Source of the DNA: an uncultured Gemmatimonadota bacterium
GTDB taxonomy: Bacteria > Gemmatimonadota > Gemmatimonadetes > Gemmatimonadales > GWC2-71-9
NCBI GenBank assembly: GCA_946479825.1
Contig: CAMLHU010000002.1
Coordinates: forward strand, 1 to 27,001
DNA: 27,001 nt
Reading direction: 5' to 3'
Shown here: in pieces, positions 1 to 7,342 of the stretch
How positions within the stretch are numbered: position 1 is the stretch's first letter
Layout of the letters: each line of letters opens with the position of its first letter
Position numbers and translations under genes: made by a program
Notes under the pieces: model-generated
The model's input: the letters and a program-made list of their open reading frames with translations, nothing else
Database searches by the model: none
What the model was told of the DNA's origin: nothing

Positions 1-1631
1 CCGGGCACGCGGACTTCGGGGGTGAGGTGGAACGCATCCTGCGGATGGTGGACGGGGTGCTGCTGCTGGTGGACGCGGCCGAGGGGCCGATGCCGCAGAC
101 GCGCTTCGTGACGCGGAAGGCGCTGGCGCTGGGGCTGCGGCCGATCGTCGCGATCAACAAGATCGACCGGCAGGACGCCGAACCGCTGCGGGTGCACGAC
201 GAAGTGCTGGGGTTGTTCATCGACCTTGATGCGAGCCCCGAGCAGCTCGACGCGCCATTCCTTTATACGTCGAGCCGCGCCGGCACCGCGACCCCGGAGC
301 TCGAGCAGCCCGGCACCGACCTCAAGCCGCTGTTCCAGGCCATCCTGGACCACGTGCCGGCGCCCACGGGCGACCCCGAGGGGCCGTTCCAGATGCTGAT
401 CTCGACCCTCGACTTCTCGAGCTTCCTCGGCCGGATGGCCATCGGGCGGATCGAGCGGGGCCGCGCCCGCGTGGGCGACGCCGTGTCGCTGCTGCCGTAC
501 GGGGCGCCGGGACTGGTCACCGACGAGAAGGTGGAGCAGAGTCGGATCACCAAGCTCTTCACCTTCGACGGGCTCAATAAGGTGGAGGTGAACGAGGCCG
601 AGGCGGGCGACATCGTGGTGCTCGCCGGGCTCGAGGGGATCGAGATCGGCAAGACGCTCACGGCGCCCGACACCCCCGAGCGGCTCGAGGGGATCCAGGT
701 CGAGGAGCCGACGATCTCGGTGGACGTGATCGTCAACAACAGCCCGTTCGCCGGGCGCGAAGGGAAGTACGTCACCAGCCGCCAGGTGCGCGACCGGCTC
801 TTCAAGGAGCTCGAGCGCAACGTGGCGCTCCGGGTGGAGGAGACCGAGAGCCCCGACACCCACACCGTCTCCGGCCGCGGCGAGCTGCACCTCGGCATCC
901 TGATGGAGACGATGCGCCGTGAGGGGTACGAGTTCCAGGTGTCGCGGCCGCGGGTCATCACCAAGGTCGGCGCCAACGGCGAGCGGCTGGAGCCGTACGA
1001 GGAGCTGATGATCGACGTGCCCGAGGAGCACATGGGCGCGGTGATGGAGAAGCTCGGGCCGCGCCGCTCCGAGATGCTGGAGATGCGGAACCCGGGGCAG
1101 GGGATGGTGCGGATGAGCTTCAAGATCCCGGCGCGCGGGCTCTTCGGCTATCGGTCGGAGTTCATGACCGACACCCGCGGCACCGGGATCATGCACCACC
1201 GGTTCCTCGAGTACGGCCCGTGGGCGGGACCGCTGGCCGGGCGGAAGCGCGGCGTGCTGGTGGCCGACCGCGAGGGGGCCGTGGTGGCCTTCGCGCTCGG
1301 CAACCTGCAGGAGCGGGCCCAGATGTTCGTGGCCCCGGGCGACCAGGTGTACGAAGGAATGATCACGGGCGAGAATTCCCGCCCGGGCGACATGGACGTG
1401 AACGTCACCAAGGAAAAGAAGCTCACGAACATGCGCACCACGGCGTCGGACGACATGATCATGCTCGAGCCGCCGCGGCAGATCACGCTGGAGTACGCCC
1501 TCGAGTACATCGAGGAGGACGAGCTGATCGAGATCACGCCCAAGACGATCCGGCTCCGGAAGCGGCTCCTGGCCGCGACCGACCGCAAGAAGGCCGCCCG
1601 GGCCGCCGCCCGGGTGGAGAACGCATCCTGA
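1..1631 (+). CDS. typA: TypA/BipA ribosome-associated GTPase, 5' end cut off by the window
   Basis: Translational GTPase of the EF-G/LepA superfamily that binds the 70S ribosome and acts in ribosome assembly and stress or cold adaptation. The reading frame is open from base 3 and starts inside the G domain at the G3 region (GHADFGGEVER). The G4 motif NKID follows (AINKIDRQDA), then a G5-like TSSRAG. Next come the beta-barrel domain II, the EF-G-like domains (SGRGELHLGILMETMRREG; PARGLFGYRSEFMTDTRGTG) and the TypA-specific C-terminus (MFVAPGDQVYEGMITGEN; LTNMRTTASDD). About 540 residues are visible against roughly 610 in the family, so only about 70 N-terminal residues, including the P-loop, are missing because of the window edge. 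The codons are intact to the TGA. The small acidic gene starts 40 bases downstream and may be co-transcribed. Family assignment is very secure. Confidence 0.97.
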   Translation, partial: GHADFGGEVERILRMVDGVLLLVDAAEGPMPQTRFVTRKALALGLRPIVAINKIDRQDAEPLRVHDEVLGLFIDLDASPEQLDAPFLYTSSRAGTATPELEQPGTDLKPLFQAILDHVPAPTGDPEGPFQMLISTLDFSSFLGRMAIGRIERGRARVGDAVSLLPYGAPGLVTDEKVEQSRITKLFTFDGLNKVEVNEAEAGDIVVLAGLEGIEIGKTLTAPDTPERLEGIQVEEPTISVDVIVNNSPFAGREGKYVTSRQVRDRLFKELERNVALRVEETESPDTHTVSGRGELHLGILMETMRREGYEFQVSRPRVITKVGANGERLEPYEELMIDVPEEHMGAVMEKLGPRRSEMLEMRNPGQGMVRMSFKIPARGLFGYRSEFMTDTRGTGIMHHRFLEYGPWAGPLAGRKRGVLVADREGAVVAFALGNLQERAQMFVAPGDQVYEGMITGENSRPGDMDVNVTKEKKLTNMRTTASDDMIMLEPPRQITLEYALEYIEEDELIEITPKTIRLRKRLLAATDRKKAARAAARVENAS

Positions 1632-1671
1632 ACGTGAACGCAGGCTGACCACCCCTCAGCCGGAGGAACCT

Positions 1672-1920
1672 ATGTTGGTCTGGGAGGAGTCGCTGGAGAG
1701 GCTGACCGCCCGCCGCCGCCCGCTGGACGACGACGCGGACGAATTCGAGGACGACGGCTTCGCCTTCGACGACGAGGACGACGAGGAGGACGAGGACCTT
1801 GACGACGAGGAGGACTTCGACGAGGAGGAGGACGAGGAGGACCTCGACGAGGACTTCGACGAAGATGAGGAGCTGGACGCGGACGAGGACGGCGAGGACC
1901 GTCCCCGGCGCGGCCGCTGA
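1672..1920 (+). CDS. Small, extremely acidic Asp/Glu-rich protein
   Basis: An 82-residue protein I cannot assign to a family. A short head (MLVWEESLERLTARRRP) with a basic patch is followed by a tail, residues 19-76, in which about 45 of 58 residues are Asp or Glu, punctuated by single Phe, Leu, Gly or Ala. It ends in a short basic RPRRGR. No Cys, signal peptide or membrane segment is visible. It is probably disordered and nucleic-acid-mimicking or cation-binding, which is inference only. The start is supported by an SD (GGAGG at 1662-1666) five bases before the ATG. It lies 40 bases after typA and just before the tRNA-Ile promoter. The antisense frames give only Ser-rich or Val/Leu-rich shadows. 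Confidence 0.75.
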   Translation: MLVWEESLERLTARRRPLDDDADEFEDDGFAFDDEDDEEDEDLDDEEDFDEEEDEEDLDEDFDEDEELDADEDGEDRPRRGR

Positions 1921-1940
1921 GGTCGCGGGGGCGGCGGAGC

Positions 1941-1969
1941 TTGAAATCGCCGCCACCCCCGGCTATTCT
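1941..1969 (+). promoter_or_regulatory. Sigma70-type promoter of tRNA-Ile
   Basis: TTGAAA (1941-1946), a 17-base spacer and TATTCT (1964-1969). Spacing is ideal and the match is good in a GC-rich context. Transcription would start near 1976, about 28 bases before the mature tRNA 5' end. Confidence 0.7.
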
Positions 1970-2003
1970 CCCCGCCCCGTCCGGGGCAGGATGCCCGGGT
2001 GCC

Positions 2004-2077
<74 letters not shown>

Positions 2078-2106
2078 CTAGGACGGTGAGCAGTAGGCAG
2101 TGAGCG

Positions 2107-2136
2107 GGCCCCCGGTCGAGATCTCGATCGGGGGCC
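2107..2136 (+). terminator. Hairpin downstream of tRNA-Ile, probable terminator
   Basis: A near-perfect palindrome 30 bases after the tRNA. GGCCCCCG (2107-2114) pairs with CGGGGGCC (2129-2136), and the inner part GTCGAGATCTCGAT also pairs (one G-U), giving a stem of about 14 bp. There is no T-run after it, so intrinsic termination is likely but not certain. It also faces the end of the minus-strand gene at 2195. Confidence 0.6.
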
Positions 2137-2194
2137 TCTCGCATCTGGTGCACGTCGAATGCCGCCGCAGGCGCCCCGTCTTCGGGCGCCGGCG

Positions 2195-2752
2195 CTACGG
2201 CTTGAGGCCGGCCATCGCAAAGCAGCCGTGGATGAAGAGCCAGCCGACGCAGACGATCGGTCCGACGTCACGGAACCAGTCCTCGAACGGCGCCAGCGCC
2301 CGTGCGACGATCGGCCTCAGCTTGCGCCACCCACGCCACCCGCGCGCCGCGTTGCGGATCAGCGATGGGTGTCGCAGGTACCGCATCCACCCGATGGTGC
2401 CCTCGAACGGCCCGCTCACGCCGTTCCACGGGAGGCTGCGCACCGGCAGGAACCCCAGCTGGTCCGGCACGCAGAGGATCGCGGCCCCGCCGAGCGGCAC
2501 GTGGCGCGCGGTGCGGTAGGTGCCGTCGCATTCGAGGTACACCGCGTGCTCGGGACCCAGCGTCAGGCACATTCGGTACTCGCGATGGCACGCGTCCATC
2601 GCGGCCCAGGCGAACGCCAGCAGCACGGCGATCGAGAGGTCGTCGGCCAACGGCACCACGCCGAACACCGCGCTGGCGTACCGGATGACGAGGTGAGGGT
2701 ACCCGTACCGGTGGCCGGTCGGGGGCGGAAGCGTGGTATACGGCTCTGCCAT
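2195..2752 (-). CDS. Hypothetical protein with hydrophobic C-terminus
   Basis: A 185-residue protein that I do not recognise. Start chosen at ATG 2752 (MAEPYTTLPPP), because AAAGGG lies about seven bases upstream. A longer frame reaching 2818 begins with an unlikely Arg/Ser-rich extension. Visible features are a hydrophobic stretch near residues 25-50 (AVFGVVPLADDLSIAVLLAFAW), a central part with scattered Cys (REYRMCLTL, VYLECDGTY, AILCVPDQ), a Trp/Arg-rich basic segment (ARGWRGWRKLRP) and a C-terminal apolar stretch (VGPIVCVGWLFIHGCFAMAG) that could be a membrane anchor. The protein-like composition favours this strand over the overlapping plus-strand frame. Gene reality is likely; function is unknown. 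Confidence 0.6.
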   Translation of the reverse strand: MAEPYTTLPPPTGHRYGYPHLVIRYASAVFGVVPLADDLSIAVLLAFAWAAMDACHREYRMCLTLGPEHAVYLECDGTYRTARHVPLGGAAILCVPDQLGFLPVRSLPWNGVSGPFEGTIGWMRYLRHPSLIRNAARGWRGWRKLRPIVARALAPFEDWFRDVGPIVCVGWLFIHGCFAMAGLKP

Positions 2753-2897
2753 GGGGAAGCCCTTTCGGTGCGAATGCGACCGCGCATGGGTCCCGCCGGA
2801 GCGGGCTGGCCGGGCCACCGTGCGGCGCGGGGATGCGCCAGGGCGACGGGTGGCGGACGGGTCACGGAGCCAGGGCTCTCACCGTCCTCTGCATGCT

Positions 2898-2953
2898 GTC
2901 CACGACCAATGGTGGACGGCGCCATAGTAGCGTCGCGCCGTCGGCGGGCGCAA
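2898..2953 (-). promoter_or_regulatory. Weak promoter candidate with an inverted repeat upstream of the gene at 2752
   Basis: The 332-base interval 2753-3084 holds no convincing gene. On the minus strand it contains TTGCGC (2948-2953), an 18-base spacer and TACTAT (2924-2929). Just downstream is the dyad GTCCAC-N8-GTGGAC (2898-2917), where an operator could sit at the start of transcription. The -35 match is poor, so this is tentative. Confidence 0.3.
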
Positions 2954-3084
2954 GTGGGGTGTGACGCCGACCGAACGTCGGCCCCTCATTCCCGCCGCCG
3001 CAACAATCTCGCCAGCCGCTCGGACCGATCCGCCGCCCGCATGCCCCTCACGCCGGCCGCCCCCGCGACGATGCCGGGCGACGC

Positions 3085-4080
3085 CTAGCGAGTGGCGTCT
3101 CGGCAATCGCGCCGGCAGACGAACCAGGCCCGGGCGCGGGGGTAATCGAGCGTCATCTGGAGCCCGGACAGCGCATTGCCGCCCAGGGAACCCTCCACGG
3201 GGCGATCCGTCATGGATGACATGAACGTATGGTAGCTGGCGTCGCTGCGTTCGGTGAACCAGACCGGCCCGACCGCAATCCCGGCCAACGTGACACGGGG
3301 CACGCGGATCATTCGGCTATGGGTCGTCACCTGTGCGCTGTCGATCGTCGGCCAGTCCGGATGCGTGGCGTGCCATCGGGCGAAGACGGAATGGGCGATC
3401 ATGCTCGTCGCGCGGAAGGCCGGGCCGCTGTCGTGGAGCGCGGCCAGTGCGCCGGGCGTGAGCAACGTCTCCGCGCCGGTGTCGAGCAGCATCGAGAGGG
3501 GCTCGCCGTCGATGACGACCTCGATCCGCGGGAAATTGAGCACACGGCGCCCTTGTTCCGAACGGAACCCCAGCGGAATCTCGTGCCCGGTTCCCGGCGT
3601 CCAGCCGTCCGACTGAGGCGTCAGCGTGCGCTCGGGGTAGTCCCAGGTCCAGACATGTCCCGCGAACCACGCCTGGCCAAGGATGCCGTCGTGCTGCGCG
3701 GGCCAGTCAGGGATCTCGGCAACACGCGGAACCGCGACCATGTGAGTGGCGGGCGGGAGGGGCGGAGCCGGCTCGCTACGGGCGAACGTGGGGGCAATGG
3801 CCAGCCGCGCCTCCGTACCGAGTTCGGAGCGGGTCGCCGAATCGTTCGGCGCCTCCACTCGCTCGCCGACGCGTTCCGTGGCGGCAGTAGAGATAACGAG
3901 CCCGCCGCCGGTATCCGTGTAGAACTCGAGGCGGGCGCCGTTGGCGGCGCGGATGACCACGTAGACACGATCCGCTGCGAACCGGGTGTGCAACACCCGA
4001 CCCGGCGGCCCCCCGGGCAAAGGGGCGACCGTCGAACTCCACAGCGCGAGCATAGCGGGCAGAAGCAGGCGAAATGGCAT
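3085..4080 (-). CDS. Exported retropepsin-like aspartic protease with two DTG motifs
   Basis: A 331-residue protein. Start chosen at ATG 4080, which gives a signal peptide (MPFRLLLPAMLALWSSTVAP). AGGAG lies upstream at a longish spacing of 11 bases. A start at 4125 lacks an SD and would bury the signal. The first half carries a DTGG at about D56 (LEFYTDTGGGLVIST), then GILGQAWFAGHVWTWDYPERTL. The second half repeats the plan: a DTGA at about D200 (MLLDTGAETLLTPGAL) and GNALSGLQMTLDYPRARAWFVCRRDC at the end. DTG plus a later hydrophobic-GxxxL...DYP segment is typical of clan AA bacterial aspartyl proteases. Two copies in one chain suggest an internally duplicated, pseudo-dimeric enzyme. It probably acts in the periplasm; substrate unknown. 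The 191 bases upstream hold no other gene, only a small AGGAG/CTCCT hairpin at 4084-4096. Confidence 0.8.
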   Translation of the reverse strand: MPFRLLLPAMLALWSSTVAPLPGGPPGRVLHTRFAADRVYVVIRAANGARLEFYTDTGGGLVISTAATERVGERVEAPNDSATRSELGTEARLAIAPTFARSEPAPPLPPATHMVAVPRVAEIPDWPAQHDGILGQAWFAGHVWTWDYPERTLTPQSDGWTPGTGHEIPLGFRSEQGRRVLNFPRIEVVIDGEPLSMLLDTGAETLLTPGALAALHDSGPAFRATSMIAHSVFARWHATHPDWPTIDSAQVTTHSRMIRVPRVTLAGIAVGPVWFTERSDASYHTFMSSMTDRPVEGSLGGNALSGLQMTLDYPRARAWFVCRRDCRDATR

Positions 4081-4271
4081 GGGAGGAGACGCTCCTGAAC
4101 TCGGTGAATTGAACGCAGGTATCATATCTGCGTCCGGTTCCCGACGAAACGGCGGCGGCCTGCACCCTCGGGCAGCCCCGCGGGAGCGAACGCCTGCGGC
4201 CTCCGCGAAGGATCGAGCGAACGCTCGGTCGGCGGCGGGCGGATCGCGATGCAGGCGGGATGCATGTTGGT

Positions 4272-4790
4272 TCAGCGCCGCGCGCCCAGTCGTCCCACCT
4301 TGCCGAGATCCAGCACGCCCCGCGCGCCCCAGCCCGCCCGCCCTTCCGGAACGGCGGGGCGGAAGTCGACATAGAGCTCGTAGGCGGAGCGGGCCAGGGC
4401 CCGGGGTGTCACCCGACCGGCCAGGGCACGGAGGGCCCGCGCGGCGGCGTCGTACTGCGGGCCGAACCTAGCGTGGAGGTAGCGCTCGACGCTCACGGGA
4501 TCGATGGCGGCGCCGCCGGCCACCGCCCGGAGCCCGGCGCCGCTGCCGCGGACCGGGACGGCGCGACCCATGAGCTCGACCGTGGGCCGGCGGGCCGCCG
4601 GTCGGGCCGGCTTCCGGGCCGGGGGGCCGTAGATGCCGAGCCGCCGGCCCTTGGACTGGGCGTTGAGCCCCGCCACGGCCTTGCCGAGCGACAGGGCGCT
4701 GGCGTGCCCGTAGCCGAGCCGCTCGGCGACGATGGCGGCCCAGAGCGTGAGGACCGGGGCCCGATTGACGTGGACCACATTCGAGGACAT
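4272..4790 (-). CDS. Conserved hypothetical protein (MSSNVVHVNRAPVLTLWAA family)
   Basis: A 172-residue cytosolic-looking protein. Start chosen at ATG 4790, because the sequence MSSNVVHVNRAPVLTLWAA is, from memory, the conserved N-terminus of an uncharacterised bacterial family; there is no strong SD. Conserved-looking blocks follow: ERLGYGHASALSLGKAV, GLNAQSKGRRLGIYG, a basic Pro/Ala-rich linker, then IDPVSVERYLHARFG, LARSAYELYVDFRPAVPEG and GWGARGVLDLGKV. I see no signal peptide, no membrane helix and no catalytic motif. It is divergent from the S9 peptidase gene with only 74 bases between the starts. I know of no assigned function. Confidence 0.8.
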   Translation of the reverse strand: MSSNVVHVNRAPVLTLWAAIVAERLGYGHASALSLGKAVAGLNAQSKGRRLGIYGPPARKPARPAARRPTVELMGRAVPVRGSGAGLRAVAGGAAIDPVSVERYLHARFGPQYDAAARALRALAGRVTPRALARSAYELYVDFRPAVPEGRAGWGARGVLDLGKVGRLGARR

Positions 4791-4817
4791 ATCTGGGGAC
4801 GCTGCAACCTGCAGGCC

Positions 4818-4838
4818 GTCCGGTCCGTATGGCCGGAC
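4818..4838. repeat. Inverted repeat in a divergent promoter region
   Basis: GTCCGG (4818-4823) and CCGGAC (4833-4838), extended by CC/GG with one bulged T, within the 74 bases between the divergent starts at 4790 and 4865. It could be an operator or an untranslated-leader hairpin of the peptidase gene. Short GC-rich dyads are common in this genome, so confidence is low. Confidence 0.3.
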
Positions 4839-4864
4839 ATTCCTCCCACCCTCCGGGATCACCG

Positions 4865-7183
4865 ATGAATCGCCTGCTCGCCGTGGCGTTCGCGCCACTT
4901 CTCCCCGCCGTCCTCGCCGCCCAGCAGCCGGCCGTGACCGCGGCGGACTACGCTCACGCCGAGAAGTTCCTGGGCTACAACACCGTACAGTTGGTGGACA
5001 ACGTCCCGATGCGGCCGACTTGGCTGCCCGACGGCCGGGTGCTCTATCGGGTCAACACGCCGCACGGCACCGACTTCGTCGTGGTCGATCCGGCCCGGAA
5101 GACCCGCCGCCCGGCGTTCGACCAGGGGAAGGTCGCGGCGGCGCTGTCGCGCGCGGCCGACACGACCTTCGACGCCGGTCACCTGCCGATCTCGTCGATC
5201 GATCTCTCGGCCGACGGCAAGTCCATGACCCTCGGCGTCGGCCGGGACCGCTGGACCTGCGACCTCGCGGGGACCGCCTGCTCCCGCGCCGGGAAGCCGA
5301 AGATCGACCCGCGGTGGCTGGTGAACGCCATCACGTCGCCCGACAGCAGCCAGGCGGCGTTCATCCGCGACGACAACCTCTGGGTGCGCGACCTCGCGAC
5401 CGGGGCCGAGACCCAGCTGACGACCGACGGGGCGCAGGACTTCGGGTACGCCACCAACAACGCCGGGTGGATCCGGAGCGACCGCCCGATCCTGGTCTGG
5501 TCGCCCGACTCGAAGCGGATCGCCACGTTCCAGCAGGACGAGCGCGGCGTCGGCAAGATGTATCTCGTGTGGACCCAGGTCGGCCACCCGCGGCTCGACG
5601 CGTGGAACTATCCGCTCCCGGGGGACAGCGTCATCACCACCATCCAGCGGGTCGTGATCGACGTGGGTGCCCGCAGGGTGGTGCGGCTCCAGATGCCGCC
5701 CGACCAGCATCGGTCGACCATCTGCGACCACATCTCGTGCGACGGCGGGTGGACCGACGTCGAGTGGAGCCCCGACGGCGCGCGCCTGTTCTTCGTCTCG
5801 ACGTCGCGCGACCACAAGCAGGAGTGGCTGCGCGAGGCCGACCCGGCCACCGGCGCCGTCCGCGAGATCTACCACGAGACCAGCCCGACCCAGTTCGAGG
5901 CCGGGTTCGACAAGGTCAACTGGCACGTCCTGCCGGGATCGAACGCCTTCATCTGGTTCTCGGAGCGCGAGAACTGGGGCCGGCTCTACCTCTACGACCT
6001 GGCCACCAGCCAGCTTCGGAACCCGATCACCACCGGCGACTGGCCGGTGTTGCAGGTGCTCAGGGTGGACGAGAAGGCCAGGACCATCTGGTTCCTGGCC
6101 GCGGGACGGGAGCCGGGCGACCCGTACTTCCGGCACCTCTACAGCGTCCGCTTCGACGGCTCGCACCTGACGCTCCTCACGCCGGAGGACGCCGACCACT
6201 CGGTGCTGCTCTCGCCCGACGGGAAGTACTTCCTCGACAGCTACTCGAGGCCCGACGTGCCGCCGGTCACCGTCGTGCGGACGTCGGCGGGCAAGCTCCT
6301 GCTCACGCCCGAGAGGGCCGACATCTCGCGCCTGCTTGCCACGGGCTGGAAGCCGCCGGTGCCGTTCACGGTCAAGGCGCGCGACGGCAAGACCGACCTG
6401 TACGGGCTGATGTACCTCCCGACCACGCTCGACTCGGCGCGGAAGTACCCGATCATCAACAACATCTATCCCGGCCCGCAGACCGGGAGCGTCGGGTCGC
6501 GCTCGTTCTCGGCGGCGCGCGGCGACTGCCAGGCGCTCGCCGAGCTCGGGTTCGTGGTCATCCAGCTCGACGCGATGGGGACGCCGATGCGCTCGAAGGC
6601 GTTCCACGACGCCTACTACGGTGACATGGGCGACAACGGCCTGCCCGACCAGGTCGCGGGGATGAAGCAGCTGGCCGACCGGTACCGCTTTATCGACATC
6701 GACCGCGCCGGGATCTGGGGACACTCCGGCGGCGGATTCGCCACGGCCGACGCGATGTTCCGCTACCCCGACTTCTTCAAGGTGGGCATCTCGGAATCGG
6801 GGAACCACGACAACCGCGAGTACGAGGACGACTGGGGCGAGCGCTACCAGGGGCTCGAGACCAGGCTGGCCGACGGATCGTCGAGCTACGACGCGCAGGC
6901 CAACCAGAACATCGCGAAGAACCTGAAGGGGAAGCTGCTCCTGGCCCACGGGACCTTCGACGACAACGTGCCGCCGTACAACACGCTGCTCGTGGTGGAC
7001 GCGCTCATCAAGGCGAACAAGGACTTCGACCTGCTGCTGCTGCCGAACCAGCACCACGGCTACGGCACGGCGGCGTACTACATGATGCGGCGCCGCTGGG
7101 ACTACTTCGTCCGCAACCTGCAGGGCGCCGAGCCGCCGCACGAGTATGACCTCCACCCGCCCCAGTCCGGCGGGCGTCCGTGA
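4865..7183 (+). CDS. Secreted S9 family prolyl peptidase, DPP-IV type
   Basis: A 772-residue serine peptidase that would cleave dipeptides, typically after Pro or Ala, from peptides outside the cytoplasm. Start chosen at ATG 4865, giving the signal peptide MNRLLAVAFAPLLPAVLAAQ; a start 12 codons earlier would add a Pro/Ser/His-rich leader. Residues of about 30-510 form the DPP-IV beta-propeller (repeated blades such as WSPDSKRIATFQQDERGVG and WSPDGARLFFVST). The C-terminal alpha/beta-hydrolase domain contains the nucleophile elbow GHSGGG (Ser621), the acid in HGTFDDNV (Asp699) and the His in NQHHGYG (His731), so the triad is intact. It is followed by a hairpin and then by the M28 peptidase gene, suggesting a local peptide-scavenging pair. 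Family is secure; exact specificity is not. Confidence 0.95.
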   Translation: MNRLLAVAFAPLLPAVLAAQQPAVTAADYAHAEKFLGYNTVQLVDNVPMRPTWLPDGRVLYRVNTPHGTDFVVVDPARKTRRPAFDQGKVAAALSRAADTTFDAGHLPISSIDLSADGKSMTLGVGRDRWTCDLAGTACSRAGKPKIDPRWLVNAITSPDSSQAAFIRDDNLWVRDLATGAETQLTTDGAQDFGYATNNAGWIRSDRPILVWSPDSKRIATFQQDERGVGKMYLVWTQVGHPRLDAWNYPLPGDSVITTIQRVVIDVGARRVVRLQMPPDQHRSTICDHISCDGGWTDVEWSPDGARLFFVSTSRDHKQEWLREADPATGAVREIYHETSPTQFEAGFDKVNWHVLPGSNAFIWFSERENWGRLYLYDLATSQLRNPITTGDWPVLQVLRVDEKARTIWFLAAGREPGDPYFRHLYSVRFDGSHLTLLTPEDADHSVLLSPDGKYFLDSYSRPDVPPVTVVRTSAGKLLLTPERADISRLLATGWKPPVPFTVKARDGKTDLYGLMYLPTTLDSARKYPIINNIYPGPQTGSVGSRSFSAARGDCQALAELGFVVIQLDAMGTPMRSKAFHDAYYGDMGDNGLPDQVAGMKQLADRYRFIDIDRAGIWGHSGGGFATADAMFRYPDFFKVGISESGNHDNREYEDDWGERYQGLETRLADGSSSYDAQANQNIAKNLKGKLLLAHGTFDDNVPPYNTLLVVDALIKANKDFDLLLLPNQHHGYGTAAYYMMRRRWDYFVRNLQGAEPPHEYDLHPPQSGGRP

Positions 7184-7211
7184 ACCTCCGCCGCTGACCT
7201 AAACCGTTGCT

Positions 7212-7236
7212 CCGCCGAGCGTTACCGGCTCGGCGG
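7212..7236 (+). terminator. Hairpin after the S9 peptidase gene, possible terminator
   Basis: CCGCCGAGC (7212-7220) pairs perfectly with GCTCGGCGG (7228-7236) around a 7-base loop, starting 28 bases after the stop codon. No T-tract follows. A TATATA at 7282-7287 may be the -10 of the next gene, but I see no matching -35. Confidence 0.5.
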
Positions 7237-7342
7237 GGCGCCGGCCAGGCCGGGGCTGCAACCCGGGGCCCGGGTCGCCCGTATATAGGCTGTCCGCGCC
7301 GGGCATCGGCCCGCGCGTCGCCTCCCTCAACCCCATCATCTC

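Noticed and set aside
2159..3088. 309-codon plus-strand frame
   Set aside because: Arg/Pro/His-rich with no domain; the minus-strand frame at 2195-2752 has better composition and an SD.
4732..6624. Plus-strand frame overlapping the S9 gene in another phase
   Set aside because: Arg/Pro/Ala-rich sequence typical of an out-of-phase GC-rich reading; the S9 frame explains the region.
4859..7156. Long minus-strand frame opposite the S9 peptidase
   Set aside because: Composition is Val/Arg/Asp-rich and repetitive, with no domain. The opposite strand has an intact catalytic triad and signal peptide. Long antisense frames are expected at this GC level.
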